NCBI GenBank assembly: GCA_016946835.1
Contig: JACVTC010000161.1
Span: 25,001 to 89,000, forward strand
DNA: 64,000 nucleotides
Source of the DNA: Neocallimastix lanati (nom. inval.)
Taxonomy: Eukaryota > Neocallimastigomycota > Neocallimastigomycetes > Neocallimastigales > Neocallimastigaceae
Direction: 5' to 3'
In this document: one piece after another, positions 13,161 to 22,866 of the stretch
How the letters are laid out: each line of letters starts with the position of its first letter
How positions within the stretch are numbered: position 1 is the stretch's first letter
Position numbers and translations under genes: made by a program
The notes under the pieces: generated by a model
What the model was told of the DNA's origin: nothing
Database searches by the model: none
The model's input: only the letters and a program-made list of their open reading frames with translations

Positions 13161-13850
13161 AATTAAATAGAAATAATAGTAAATAACATAGATTTTTTTT
13201 TAATTTTTTTTTATTTTATATTGATAAACAAGTAAGTCGTTAATCCTTTGATTAACCTATGGCGCTTGTTTGATATATATATAAAAAAAAATTTTTTTTA
13301 AATAAGTAAAATTAAGATTCAAAAAAAAAAAAAAACAAATTTTGTAAAATTATAACAAGGAGCGGATAGAGCTCATACACAGTGTATTCTCAGATAGCAA
13401 CAAATTAACTCTATTCATAGTAGGTTATTGAATAGTAGTTAATTTGGAGATTAATTGGAAAGTAGACGAAGGTATTTGGTTACCGACCCGGTAATAATAG
13501 TTCAGCCTTCAACGTTTCAACACACGAAGGTGCGGGTACTTTCCAAGCACTGGCGAATAAGGAGCTTACGTCACCGAAGGCGTAAGATTGTTTTTTTTAT
13601 ATATATTTTTTTTACTTTTCTTTGTGCTAGTTATAAGGCACTTTATTATATAAAGTATCAGACTTTGGCTAACTTCGCCATTTAAATTTTTTTTATTTTT
13701 TTTTATTACTGGTACTTTATTTGTTATATAATTCCTGTAATAGAATCTTAATTTACTTTGAAAATATTGTGTTTTTAGTTAATTTTTATTAGTTAATAAA
13801 AATATTATTGAATACTTTTAAAATTTTTTTTTATTCCGTACATAGATTAT

Positions 13851-13988
13851 CGGATTAAGTTTATCCTACATAGTAATTGGGCTAGTAGGCTCTGAACTGC
13901 TATATTTTATATTGAATATAGTAATCGTGGCACACGCGTGGCATGACACCATTAGGTAAGCTGCACGTCAGACAGTGTGTACTATCAG
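13851..13988 (+). promoter_or_regulatory. conserved leader block shared with element II
   Basis: Ordered blocks CGGATTAAGTTTATC, GGGC, CTCTG.ACTG, AATCGTGG, ACGCG, CATGACACCA, AGG.AAGCTGC, CGTCA and GTAC occur in the same order in element II (25843-25701, minus) in a background that is otherwise unalignable. Function unknown; candidates are an RNA packaging or dimerisation signal, a translation element or an upstream ORF. Confidence 0.65.
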
Positions 13989-14166
13989 ATTGTACGACAA
14001 TAAAGATTATTTTTTTGTATTTAATAATTATAATTAATTAATAATTTTATTAGCTATAACAATACAATATTTATCGTTTAAAAAGAAAAATTTTTGAAAG
14101 GTGAAAATAATAAATAAAACTTTGCTTCTAAATTTATTACTACAAATATACTAAATTACAAAATTC

Positions 14167-14360
14167 AAGTGGTCGATAAAGGTTTCGAGCTTGAAAAATA
14201 TTCTATTGAGTTGTCGATAAAGATTTCGAACTTAAAATTATTCTATTAAGTTGTCGATAAAGATTTCGAACTTAAAATTATTCTTAATAAAGTAGTCGAA
14301 AAGAACCTCGTGCTTTATAATTTCTACTAAGTTGTCGATAAGGATTTCGAGCTTATATCT
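14167..14360 (+). repeat. five direct repeats of about 40 bp in the element I leader
   Basis: Core GTCGATAAAGATTTCGAACTT or variants start at 14172, 14213, 14253, 14295 and 14334 (spacing 39-42). The fourth copy is the most diverged (GTCGAAAAGAACCTCG). Each core is partly self-complementary (TCGA..TTCGA). They lie between the LTR and gag. Confidence 0.85.
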
Positions 14361-14529
14361 ACTAAAGAAAGCAAATAAAATTATTATTTTCAAAAGTTAC
14401 TAAAATATATTGTTTTAAAAATTGATTCGATATTAAATTACCTATTAAACTATATTTTTAAAGTTGTATTTCCAAATTTATTCTTATTTAATCACCTCAT
14501 TAATATACAACAAGAAATATTTAAACAAA

Positions 14530-15441
14530 ATGTCCAAGGAAACAACTTTGAGCTTTAAAGAATTGAAAAAAGAATTAAGAGATATTGTGAAACTTAGCAA
14601 GGACAATTTAGATATTAAGTCCTGGGCTACTGAATTAAAACTTTGGATCAAGATACAAGGTATTACAGATCCAGAAACAATATTTAATGCTTGTTTACTT
14701 ACCAGCTCTGGTGAAGTACAACGCGTTATTGAAGATTTGGGAGAAGATAGTGATGATGAAAGTGATGATTCATCAGATGAAGAAGAAGAAGATGATGAAG
14801 AAGAAAATGTTGATGATGATATTAAATTTCCTTCTCTTGGAAAAATTATTTCAAGTCTTGAAAATTTTTACGGTATTAAAGAAGACCAAAATTTACTTCT
14901 TAAAGAACTTCGTGCAATGCGAATTAAAAGAAACGAAAAGATTAAAGACTTTAATGTAAGATATAGAACTTTGTACACTAAACTTGATAAAAAGAGAAGA
15001 AAGCGCATTGGTGTACTAGATTATATTGATTCTATTCAAAATAATTATGAAGCCTGGAAGAAATTATCCCTTAAAGATGATATAAGTATGGAGAAAGCTT
15101 TCAAAATTGCCGAGAAAGTAGATAGACTTTCTGTAAGGAACAATAATATTAATACCTATAATGTTAATAATTCCCAGCATAATCAAAATAATCAAAACAG
15201 TACTACTTCAAGACTTTATCCTAAAAGAAGAAACGAAACTTTCCAAACAAGTCAAACAAATAATAAACCGAAACCTCAAGATATTATAGAAGAATCAACC
15301 CAGAAAATGAGAAATTTATCTATTAAAACTTGCTTCTTTTGTAAGGAAGAAGGTCATTACTCATACTATTGCCCTCAATTAAATAAGATTATGGAAAAAA
15401 ATAAAAAAGAAATATATTCCAAAAAGTCTTTAAACTTCTAA
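14530..15441 (+). CDS. gag: Element I Gag
   Basis: 303 aa from the ATG at 14530 (MSKETTLSF); an in-frame ATG at 14464 would add 22 hydrophobic residues and is less likely. An acidic stretch (about residues 70-98, EDSDDESDDSSDEEEE) is followed by a basic, helical capsid-like region with LLLKELRAMRIKRNEKIKDF and, near the C-terminus, one CCHC zinc knuckle CFFCKEEGHYSYYC (C-X2-C-X4-H-X4-C), which binds genomic RNA. The protein forms the virus-like particle. Its last codons overlap the slippery site TTTAAAC, so most ribosomes stop at TAA 15439-15441 and a minority should continue into pol. Confidence 0.92.
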   Translation: MSKETTLSFKELKKELRDIVKLSKDNLDIKSWATELKLWIKIQGITDPETIFNACLLTSSGEVQRVIEDLGEDSDDESDDSSDEEEEDDEEENVDDDIKFPSLGKIISSLENFYGIKEDQNLLLKELRAMRIKRNEKIKDFNVRYRTLYTKLDKKRRKRIGVLDYIDSIQNNYEAWKKLSLKDDISMEKAFKIAEKVDRLSVRNNNINTYNVNNSQHNQNNQNSTTSRLYPKRRNETFQTSQTNNKPKPQDIIEESTQKMRNLSIKTCFFCKEEGHYSYYCPQLNKIMEKNKKEIYSKKSLNF

Positions 15442-15462
15442 ATGGGAGCAGAAGCACTCCCA
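15429..15462 (+). promoter_or_regulatory. -1 programmed frameshift signal, gag to pol
   Basis: Slippery heptamer T_TTA_AAC (15429-15435) is in the correct gag phase (codons TTA, AAC). Slipping one base back gives TTT AAA CTT CTA, a frame open without a stop to the pol ATG-containing ORF at 15624. Seven nt further (15443) starts a hairpin TGGGAG/CTCCCA with an 8-nt loop (CAGAAGCA). Heptamer, 5-9-nt spacer and downstream stem is the canonical arrangement. The gag stop TAA lies in the spacer. Confidence 0.9.
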
Positions 15463-18400
15463 GTGACAAAACAATAGCTTCATTAAATAATTTACAAAAT
15501 AATACTTTTACTAAGAATACTCCAATTGATAATAATTCCTTTAATGAAGAATCTGAAGAATTTGATTTTAGTGACACAACTGAAAGTGAGGATAATATCA
15601 TTATAAATGCTATAAAAAGAAAAATGAATGATAATAACAGCGAAAAGGAAGAAAATAATTCCAAGAAAGTACATAAAAGTTTAAAAGATAATCCACGTCC
15701 TTTCGCAACTCCTGCTTTAAGAAAGAAGAAAGAAAATGAGCTACATAATAAACCAAATAAAGTTTATAAAAATCAAATACTTCCTTCAATTTTAACTCAA
15801 CCAAATATTAACAAAGAAAAACAAAAAGAAAAGGAATTAAGAAATATAACAAGAGTAAGAGAAAGTAAAGAAGAAAACAACAATTATTCATCAAAAGGAA
15901 AGAAAAAAGTTGAATCTGAAGATATACTTGTAATTGATAATGAAATAGAAGATATAGAAATGAATAAAGATAATCAACAAAATAAAACTAATACTTTGGA
16001 AAAATTAATTTCAACAAAAACTAAAGAAACTAATAATGAAAATACTCAGTTAGTAAAAAGGAATATCAAAATGATGAATAATAAAGAACCTTACAATATT
16101 ATGGATGATTTAAATAATCTTAAATCCAGTATTACGATAGGTCAACTCTTGAATGCATGTCCGAAAATTCGTTCACAATTAACTCAAGGTTTAAAGTTAG
16201 AAAAATCTAAAATAATTGGAACTGTAGACAATGTAATAGCACGAACTTTATTAGTGAATAACTATGATCATAGCTACATAAGTAAAAGTAATGAAGTAGC
16301 CGAAGAAGACTTAGCAATGGTTGATGCAAGTGTTGACGGAGTACTAGGAAAACTTTTAATTGATTCTTGTAGTAACCTAAGCATCGTTACTAAGCAGTAT
16401 TTTGATAAATTACCTGGTGAATATGAAACAGTTGGAAAAAGTCGTGGAAGAATCCAACTAGCAACACAAGATGAAGAATACTCGGAAGGAATTATTGTTC
16501 AATTACCAGTAAAAATTAATAATTATGAATTTAATGCGGACTTTAGAATTATTGAGAAAGAAGACTCATTTTATGATATGTTAATAAACTTTAAAACTCA
16601 AATCGATCATTGTTTATTTATTCATCCGACCTTAAACAGTTTATGTAAACTTTTGTCAGAAAGTGAATACGAAGAAATAGCTAAAATAAATAATCAATAT
16701 TATGATGAAGAAAGTATAATTTGCACTATTAGAAAAGTTAAAGAAACGAATAATGAAAAGGAAATTATAAAGGAATTAACTCCAATGGAATTTATTGAGA
16801 GTGATGAATTTTTAAGTACCTTAAATAAAGATTATAAAGAACAAATTATTAAAATTCTCAAAGAAATGATTGACATAGTTGCCACTTCAACAGAAGAACT
16901 AACTCCTTCTAAACTTTCACCACATAAGATCCGTTTGAAAGCAAATGCAAAGCCAGTAAAATTAAGAAGTTATAGGTTAACTAAATTAAAATCAGATATC
17001 TTAAAAGAAGAACTTACAAAGCTTATTAAGAAAGGATTGATAGAACCATCCTGTTCAGAATGGTCATCTCCAGTAGTACTCATTCTAAAACACAATGGAA
17101 AGTGGCGCTTGTGCATTGACTACCGAAAAGTCAATGATATGACAGAAAAAGATTCTTATTCAGTTCCATATATAGATGAAATTTTTGATAGTCTCGGAGG
17201 AGCTAAAATATTTACAACTCTTGATTTATTTTCTGGTTTTCACCAAATCTTAATGGATGAAGAAAGCGTTGAAGTAACCACTTTCACTACTAAGTTTGGA
17301 AATTATCAATTTAAGGTTATGCCTTTTGGACTTACTGGAGCTCCCTCAACCTTCCAAAGAGAAATGAATAAAATTTTATTCCCTTTTATTGGTGAATTTG
17401 TTTACGTATTTATTGATGATGTTTTGATCTATTCAAAAAGTATCGAAGAACATTTAATTCATATTAAACAAGTATTAGAAGTATTTAAAGAAAACAAGTT
17501 AAAAATTAATATTGAAAAGTGCCATTTTCTTCAAACTGAAGTTGATGTATTAGGTCACAAACTTACTACTAAAGGATTAAGTCCCATGGAAAGTAAAATA
17601 ACAGCTATTAAGAAGTGGGAAGCCCCTTCATCAATTCATGAATTAAGATCATTTCTAGGAGCAGTAGGATATTATCGTGACTTTATTCCTAAATATGCTC
17701 AAATTACCTCACCTTTATGTAAATTATTGAAAAAGAATACTAAATATGAATGGAATAAAGAACAACAAGAAAGCTTTGAACTCCTAAAAGAAAAATTAAT
17801 CAATGCGCCTATTCTAAAATTTCCGTCATTTGACAAACCTTTTATCATTAGAACTGATGCTTCGTATAATGGAATTGGTGGAGTTCTTTTACAAAAAGAA
17901 GAAGAAACCGGTAAGGAGCATCCAATTCACTTTATAAGTAGAAGTTTAAAGAAAGCTGAAAAGAATTATGGTATTACCGATTTGGAAGGAACCGCTTTGT
18001 TTTACTGTATGACTAAATTTAAATCTTATATTGAAGGAAATCCACTACCTACAACTATTTACACAGATCATAAACCATTAGTTGGTTTATTTAAGAATAA
18101 AGAACCTTTGAATGCAAGGCAAACAAGATGGTGTCTAACCGCTAGTATGCTTGGAATTAATATAAAATATGAATCAGGCAAAAAGAATGTGTTAGCTGAT
18201 GCTCTTTCAAGAATGAAAAGTAAGGAAGAGAGAAAGATATTATTAACAAAAATTACTAATGGAAATAATGAAGAATTATTATCTAAAGTTATAAAGGAAT
18301 TTATTAATGAAAAGTTTACTGTTATTGATGGTGAAGATTACTTTATCGACAATGGAAATTATAGAAAATTAATAACGGACGAAAATGAAAGGTTTAAATT

Positions 18401-19439
18401 AATTTTAGAAGCTCATAATATTGGCCACGAAGGATATTACAAAACATATCAAAGACTTAAGAAAAACTTTTATTGGAATCATATGATTAAAGATATCAAA
18501 AGAATTGTTAGTAATTGTGAAAAATGCCAATTAAATCGTCCTCAACCATATCCAGAACCAACCGAAAACCATCCGACTAAAGTGGAGGGTCCCTTTGTGC
18601 ATTTAGGATTAGATATTATAGGACCGTTACCAAAAACAAGAAATAATAATCAATATATTATAGTAACTGTTGATTACTTTACCAAATGGGTTGAAGCCGA
18701 ACCCACTGAAAACATAACTTCCTCTGATATAATTAAATTTTTAATAAACGTTTTTGCAAGACATGGTGTACCTCAAGTTATTACTACTGATAATGGAGTC
18801 CAATTCACTTCTGATATGACTAAAATCTTTCTTGATCTTTATGATGTATATGTTAAATTTGTAGCTACTTACCACCCTGAATCAAATGGCCTTACTGAAA
18901 ATCGAAATAAAGAAATTGGAAAATTACTTCGTTTATTAGGAAGGAAAAATCAAGATTGGGATGAAGTTTTACCTTCTGCTTTATGGGCACTTCGAACTAC
19001 CAAAAATACAGCTACTGGACATTCTAGTTTTGAATTAGTATATGGAAGAGAAGACCAACAGCCTTATGATATAGCCATAAGAACAATTGAAAATGCAGGT
19101 AAATCATATGATGAAATTTTAATGGAAAAATTTGTTCGTCATTATCAATGGACTAGAGAAGCATGCGAAAATGTGAAGAATGCTAACAAGTATTGGGCAA
19201 CAAGACGAGAAGAACAAATAAGTATGAAAAAGGGAAAAGAATTAAAGGCTGGTGATCTTGTTCTTGTTAGAAACTTTAGCCGCACTAAGCTAGAACCATA
19301 TTACAATGGACCATTTAAAATTTTAAAAATTCAATTCAACACGGCAACCCTAATCGATCAGAAGACTGGAAAGCAACTCGATAGGAATGTTCACTTTAAA
19401 AATTTAGTAAAGTTTAACTCCGCTTACAGAGAAGCTTGA
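15429..19439 (+). CDS. pol: Element I Pol: protease, reverse transcriptase, RNase H, integrase
   Basis: Expressed by -1 frameshift from 15429; the first internal ATG is at 15624 and residue numbers count from there (1271 aa). A long charged linker precedes a retropepsin-like region whose active-site motif is LLIDSCSN (Asp 247), DSC where D-S/T-G is expected. RT carries FIDDVLIYSKS (Asp 598-599) and LCIDYRKVND. RNase H has RTDASYNGIGG (Asp 745) and TDHKPLVG. Integrase shows HHCC (HNIGHEG..CEKC) and a D,D-35-E triad: Asp 997 in GLDIIGPLP, Asp 1056 in TDNGVQFTS, Glu 1092 in GLTENRNKE. The C-terminus is a GPY/F-like module (LEPYYNGPFKI) and ends without a chromodomain. Full length, no lesion. Confidence 0.95.
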   Translation, partial: FKLLNGSRSTPSDKTIASLNNLQNNTFTKNTPIDNNSFNEESEEFDFSDTTESEDNIIINAIKRKMNDNNSEKEENNSKKVHKSLKDNPRPFATPALRKKKENELHNKPNKVYKNQILPSILTQPNINKEKQKEKELRNITRVRESKEENNNYSSKGKKKVESEDILVIDNEIEDIEMNKDNQQNKTNTLEKLISTKTKETNNENTQLVKRNIKMMNNKEPYNIMDDLNNLKSSITIGQLLNACPKIRSQLTQGLKLEKSKIIGTVDNVIARTLLVNNYDHSYISKSNEVAEEDLAMVDASVDGVLGKLLIDSCSNLSIVTKQYFDKLPGEYETVGKSRGRIQLATQDEEYSEGIIVQLPVKINNYEFNADFRIIEKEDSFYDMLINFKTQIDHCLFIHPTLNSLCKLLSESEYEEIAKINNQYYDEESIICTIRKVKETNNEKEIIKELTPMEFIESDEFLSTLNKDYKEQIIKILKEMIDIVATSTEELTPSKLSPHKIRLKANAKPVKLRSYRLTKLKSDILKEELTKLIKKGLIEPSCSEWSSPVVLILKHNGKWRLCIDYRKVNDMTEKDSYSVPYIDEIFDSLGGAKIFTTLDLFSGFHQILMDEESVEVTTFTTKFGNYQFKVMPFGLTGAPSTFQREMNKILFPFIGEFVYVFIDDVLIYSKSIEEHLIHIKQVLEVFKENKLKINIEKCHFLQTEVDVLGHKLTTKGLSPMESKITAIKKWEAPSSIHELRSFLGAVGYYRDFIPKYAQITSPLCKLLKKNTKYEWNKEQQESFELLKEKLINAPILKFPSFDKPFIIRTDASYNGIGGVLLQKEEETGKEHPIHFISRSLKKAEKNYGITDLEGTALFYCMTKFKSYIEGNPLPTTIYTDHKPLVGLFKNKEPLNARQTRWCLTASMLGINIKYESGKKNVLADALSRMKSKEERKILLTKITNGNNEELLSKVIKEFINEKFTVIDGEDYFIDNGNYRKLITDENERFKLILEAHNIGHEGYYKTYQRLKKNFYWNHMIKDIKRIVSNCEKCQLNRPQPYPEPTENHPTKVEGPFVHLGLDIIGPLPKTRNNNQYIIVTVDYFTKWVEAEPTENITSSDIIKFLINVFARHGVPQVITTDNGVQFTSDMTKIFLDLYDVYVKFVATYHPESNGLTENRNKEIGKLLRLLGRKNQDWDEVLPSALWALRTTKNTATGHSSFELVYGREDQQPYDIAIRTIENAGKSYDEILMEKFVRHYQWTREACENVKNANKYWATRREEQISMKKGKELKAGDLVLVRNFSRTKLEPYYNGPFKILKIQFNTATLIDQKTGKQLDRNVHFKNLVKFNSAYREA

Positions 19440-19457
19440 GTCTTCGTCGGGGCATCT
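19440..19457 (+). promoter_or_regulatory. Element I plus-strand priming region
   Basis: The 18 bp between the pol stop and the 3' LTR include CGGGGCATCT directly before TGATAAG. Element III has GGGGGGGGACGTCT at the same place, so the G-run plus CATCT/CGTCT is the likely polypurine tract equivalent. Confidence 0.55.
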
Positions 19458-19939
19458 TGATAAGAATGTACTAAATAATGCATTCTTAATTAAATCTACG
19501 ATTTATTTCTAATACATTATGTGTACATTATTATTTTTGTACTTTAATAAATTTTTAAATCCAAAGATCAAAAATTAAATCAAAAATTATATTAAACTTT
19601 ATATTTTTATATTAAATCTTATATTAATAGTAATATTTTTATATATTTAAAACTTATATTAGCAATATTAATAATAAATCTTATTTTTTTTATATTAATA
19701 ATGAAAATTTATATTAATAATATTTTTATATATTGATAATTAAAAATTTATATATTATATTTTAACTTTTTATTATAAAATTTTATATCGAAATGTTTTA
19801 TTTTATATTGAAAAATATTTTATTTTATTAAAAACCTTTATATTAGAATAGTATTTTTATTTTTATTTGAATATTTTAACAGAGTGTAATAAAAATTTTA
19901 GCCAATTAAATAAATTCTTATTAGTAATATTTTAGATAG

Positions 19940-19980
<41 letters not shown>

Positions 19981-20321
19981 TTTTATTAATATTATAAATG
20001 TATTTTATTTATATTGTTATAATTAAATTTTATATAATTGATTATAAAAATCAATTTAAATTTAATAGTTTTTATATATAAAAAGAAAAATAATAATAAA
20101 ATGTAATTTAGTGGCAAGAACAACTTTTATGCCTTGAAAAAAAAGTATAAATAGTTGTAAATTTTGCTACTAATTTTTAAATATCATTAAATAAAATAAA
20201 ATCAAATCAAATAAAATAAAATAAAATAAAATCAAATAAATTTATAAATAAAAATAATAAATAAATAAATAAAATTTGTGTTTCTTACTTTATTTTTATT
20301 TAATTCTCTAAAACCTTAACA
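19458..20321 (+). repeat. Element I 3' LTR
   Basis: 864 bp, matching the 5' LTR throughout by eye except for poly-A length. Followed by the target copy TCTC and, two bases later, by element II. Confidence 0.95.
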
Positions 20322-20327
20322 TCTCTT

Positions 20328-21327
20328 TGTAATAATTTAATTAAAAAATTATAATTAAATTATTAATCATTAATATTAGCTCTAACTGCTAATATTAAAG
20401 GTTTAGAAAAGAATCATACTTACCTATGGTTCTTTCTAATTATCGAGTTTATTATAAAGAATTATAATAGACGAAACACTAAAATTGATAAGGAAAAGTT
20501 TTAATTATAAAATTTGTTTTATTAAAATAATTTGTTTTATTATTTATTAAAAATTTTAAATGTTAAAACTTATTGTTATTATTATTATATTATAATTGTT
20601 ATAATAATAACTCTTGATTTCTCAAAGAGAACTCAAGAGCCTTATTTATACTTTTTTGTCACAATAAGGTTAGAATCAAAAGGGGTTCTAATCTTAACAA
20701 ATCTCTTATCTAGGAAAAGACTAGAAGAAAAACCTAGATAAGTTTTTTGATCGATATTCTATCCATATCGATCATCGCGTTAATTAAGTAAAACCGATTA
20801 CTTTTAAGAAGTAATTGGAAAAACCTTAATTAACCGATTACTTAATCTAATATAATGATCGAAAATAAAAGAATAAAATAATGAAAATTATTTCGATCAT
20901 AAAATTTAAAATTTAATCTATTTAGTTCTATTTTATAGAACTTTACATAAAAAATATAAAACAATACATTAATAATAAAATACATGATTAATACAATACA
21001 GAATACATGATAGAATACAGAATACATTGATAAAATACAGAATAGTGTTTTAGTTTATGATTTAATAAGTGAGAGAAAACTAAAACTAATAAATTTAATA
21101 ATTAAGTGAATAATTAAATAAATTTAATATTATTTTAAATGTATAAAAATTATTTAATTAAATAAATTTTTAATATTAAACTAAATAAAATTTTAATATA
21201 TAATTAAATAAATTATTAATTATAATTAATTGTATAAATGAAATATGAGTTAAATAAAAGTTATATTAATTATAACCTAACTAAGAAAATATAATTATTT
21301 TGTTAAAAATAATTATAGATTCTTACA
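20328..21327 (-). repeat. Element II 3' LTR
   Basis: 1000 bp, TGTAA../..TTACA. It holds the three palindromes of this LTR family: 20611-20639 (CTCTTGATTTCTC type), 20705-20742 (CTTATCTAGG/CCTAGATAAG) and 20749-20773 (GATCGATAT/ATATCGATC). Confidence 0.96.
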
Positions 21328-21920
21328 TTGCTCCCTTTATGGTGATGGTTCCTTTAATCCTATGTCTCTTTCAGTATAAGGCTCCAACTGCGAGATATGA
21401 AATACCGGGTGTAAATGAAGATTTTCTGGTAATTCAAGCCGGTAGTTCATTCTTTCCCTCACTTCTATGACCTTAAAGGGTCCAAGATACTGGTTAGAAA
21501 GCTTTTTTGCAGGTTCATTGGAGAAGTAATACCTTTTCAACCAAACCATGTCGTTAACATGGAAAGTAGGACCAGAAGCTTTCCTAGAGTCACCAAACTT
21601 TTTGAAATCTTCTTTAGCTTTGATAAGGTGCTTTTTAAGGGCATCAAAATGGGCAGACCAATCCCTAGTAAGTACAGAGGCATTATCTTTTAAAAGAACA
21701 GGAGGAGAGTCAATATTGCATACTGGATTAAAACCATAATTTGCACAGAAAGGCGACATGTTTATAGATTTGTGAAATGAGTTGTTATAAGCCATTTCAC
21801 AAAGAGGTAGATAAAAGCACCATTCATTTTGGGCAGTAGAACAGTAGCATCGTAAATATTGTTCGATTACGGAATTAGCCCTTTCGACTTGACCATTTGT
21901 TTGTTGTTGATGAGCAGTAG

Positions 21921-21928
21921 CGAGCGAG
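21921..21928 (-). other. 4-bp duplication (CGAG twice) that breaks element II integrase
   Basis: Removing one CGAG unit rejoins the frame ..TKPRLA with TAHQQQTNGQVERAN, the expected integrase sequence. It is the only frame lesion found in the element. Confidence 0.85.
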
Positions 21929-22536
21929 TCTTGGCTTAGTATTTAGAGCTGAGCAGAGTGAGGTCCAAAATTCAGAAGAGAACTGGGAGCCATGATCAGA
22001 GACAATGATTTTAGGGAATCCATGATACCGAAAAACGTTGTAAAGGAGCATCTTGGCGGTCAGATCAGCGGAAGGGACGTCGGAGCAAGGAACTAAATGG
22101 ATCATCTTTGTTAAGTGATCCGAAACCACCATAATACATGTGCAATCTTGTGAACTAGGTAACGAAACTATAAAATCAACCCCAATAATTTCCCATGGTT
22201 TATTGGGAACAGGCAACGGTTGAATTTTTCCGTAGGGTTTATGTCTACGAATTTTACACCTAGCACAAGTTGAACAAGAAAGTACATAATTATGAATATC
22301 TTTCTTCATATTAGGCCACCAGTAGTATCTCTTGATTTTATCAAGAGTTTTGTCAATACCTTGGTGTCCGTTGGTGGGTGAGTCATGAAAAGATTTCAAA
22401 ATTCTTGCTATTAAAGTGGATGGGACGATGATTCTGTTTTGGAAATGTAAGACCCCTTCATTTAAAGAAAATAAAGAACTTTTAACTGTGTTTGACTTAG
22501 TTTTAATCTTTTCTAAAATAGATTTGCAATATGTGT

Positions 22537-22866
22537 CAGCCGTTTGGGCATCAATCAAACTACTAATATTATCAGTGTTTGCACAACATAAGGCATTATC
22601 ATCTAATAAAGGACGGTCTTTGTTGTGGAGGGAAACCACGGAATTATAATCCGGACGTCTCGACGACGAATCTGGTTCACTACTCCTTGATCCACAAAAT
22701 TTGTCAGTCGGTTGGGTATCAATCAAGCTACTGATAATAGTGTTTGCACAACAAAAGGCATTATCATCCAATAAAGGACGGTCTTTGTTGTGGAGGGAAA
22801 CCACGGATTTATAATCCGGACGTCTCGACAACGAATCTGGTTTACCACACCTTGATCCAGGTCTGA
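22537..22866 (-). repeat. 165-bp in-frame tandem duplication in element II pol
   Basis: Units 22537-22701 and 22702-22866 encode two diverged copies of a stretch with SRRPDY.SVVSLHNKDRPLL and ..CCANT..ISSLID between RNase H and integrase. Length is a multiple of three and the copies have diverged by several percent, more than the LTRs, so the duplication predates this insertion. Confidence 0.88.

Larger units (their letters stand above)
13138..14529 (+). other. Element I leader between LTR and gag
   Basis: 1.39 kb. It contains a mixed-composition region (13340-13600) with short complementary pairs (TTACCG/CGGTAA, GGAAAGTA/TACTTTCC, CTTACG/CGTAAG), a block shared with element II (13851-13988) and five 40-bp repeats (14167-14360). 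The 76-codon ORF at 13455 has no recognisable similarity and I do not call it a gene. Confidence 0.7.
12276..20321 (+). mobile_element. Element I: complete, very young Ty3/gypsy-type LTR retrotransposon
   Basis: 8046 bp. LTRs 12276-13137 and 19458-20321 (TGATAAG..CTTAACA) appear identical by eye except for the length of one poly-A tract, so insertion is recent. The target duplication is 4 bp, TCTC (12272-12275 and 20322-20325). Order: LTR, tRNA-type PBS, 1.4-kb leader, gag, -1 frameshift site, pol (protease, RT, RNase H, integrase), G-rich tract, LTR. Pol domain order RT-RNase H-integrase defines the Ty3/gypsy group. No chromodomain. The insertion lies 15 nt upstream of a tRNA-Gly gene. Both ORFs are open, so it may be autonomous; the one doubtful point is the protease motif (see pol). 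Confidence 0.96.

Noticed and set aside
13455-13685. 76-codon ORF in the element I leader as a gene
   Set aside because: No recognisable domain, ends in AT-rich codons, and overlaps predicted RNA stem pairs; no matching ORF in element II.
13851-13988. hammerhead ribozyme or known structured RNA in the shared leader block
   Set aside because: No CTGATGA/GAAA core and no match to 5S, RNase P or other RNAs that I could recognise.
20532-21027. ORFs at 20532-20741 and 20842-21027 and their copies at 26878 and 27188
   Set aside because: They are chance ORFs inside the two LTRs of element II; duplication reflects the LTRs, not a gene family.
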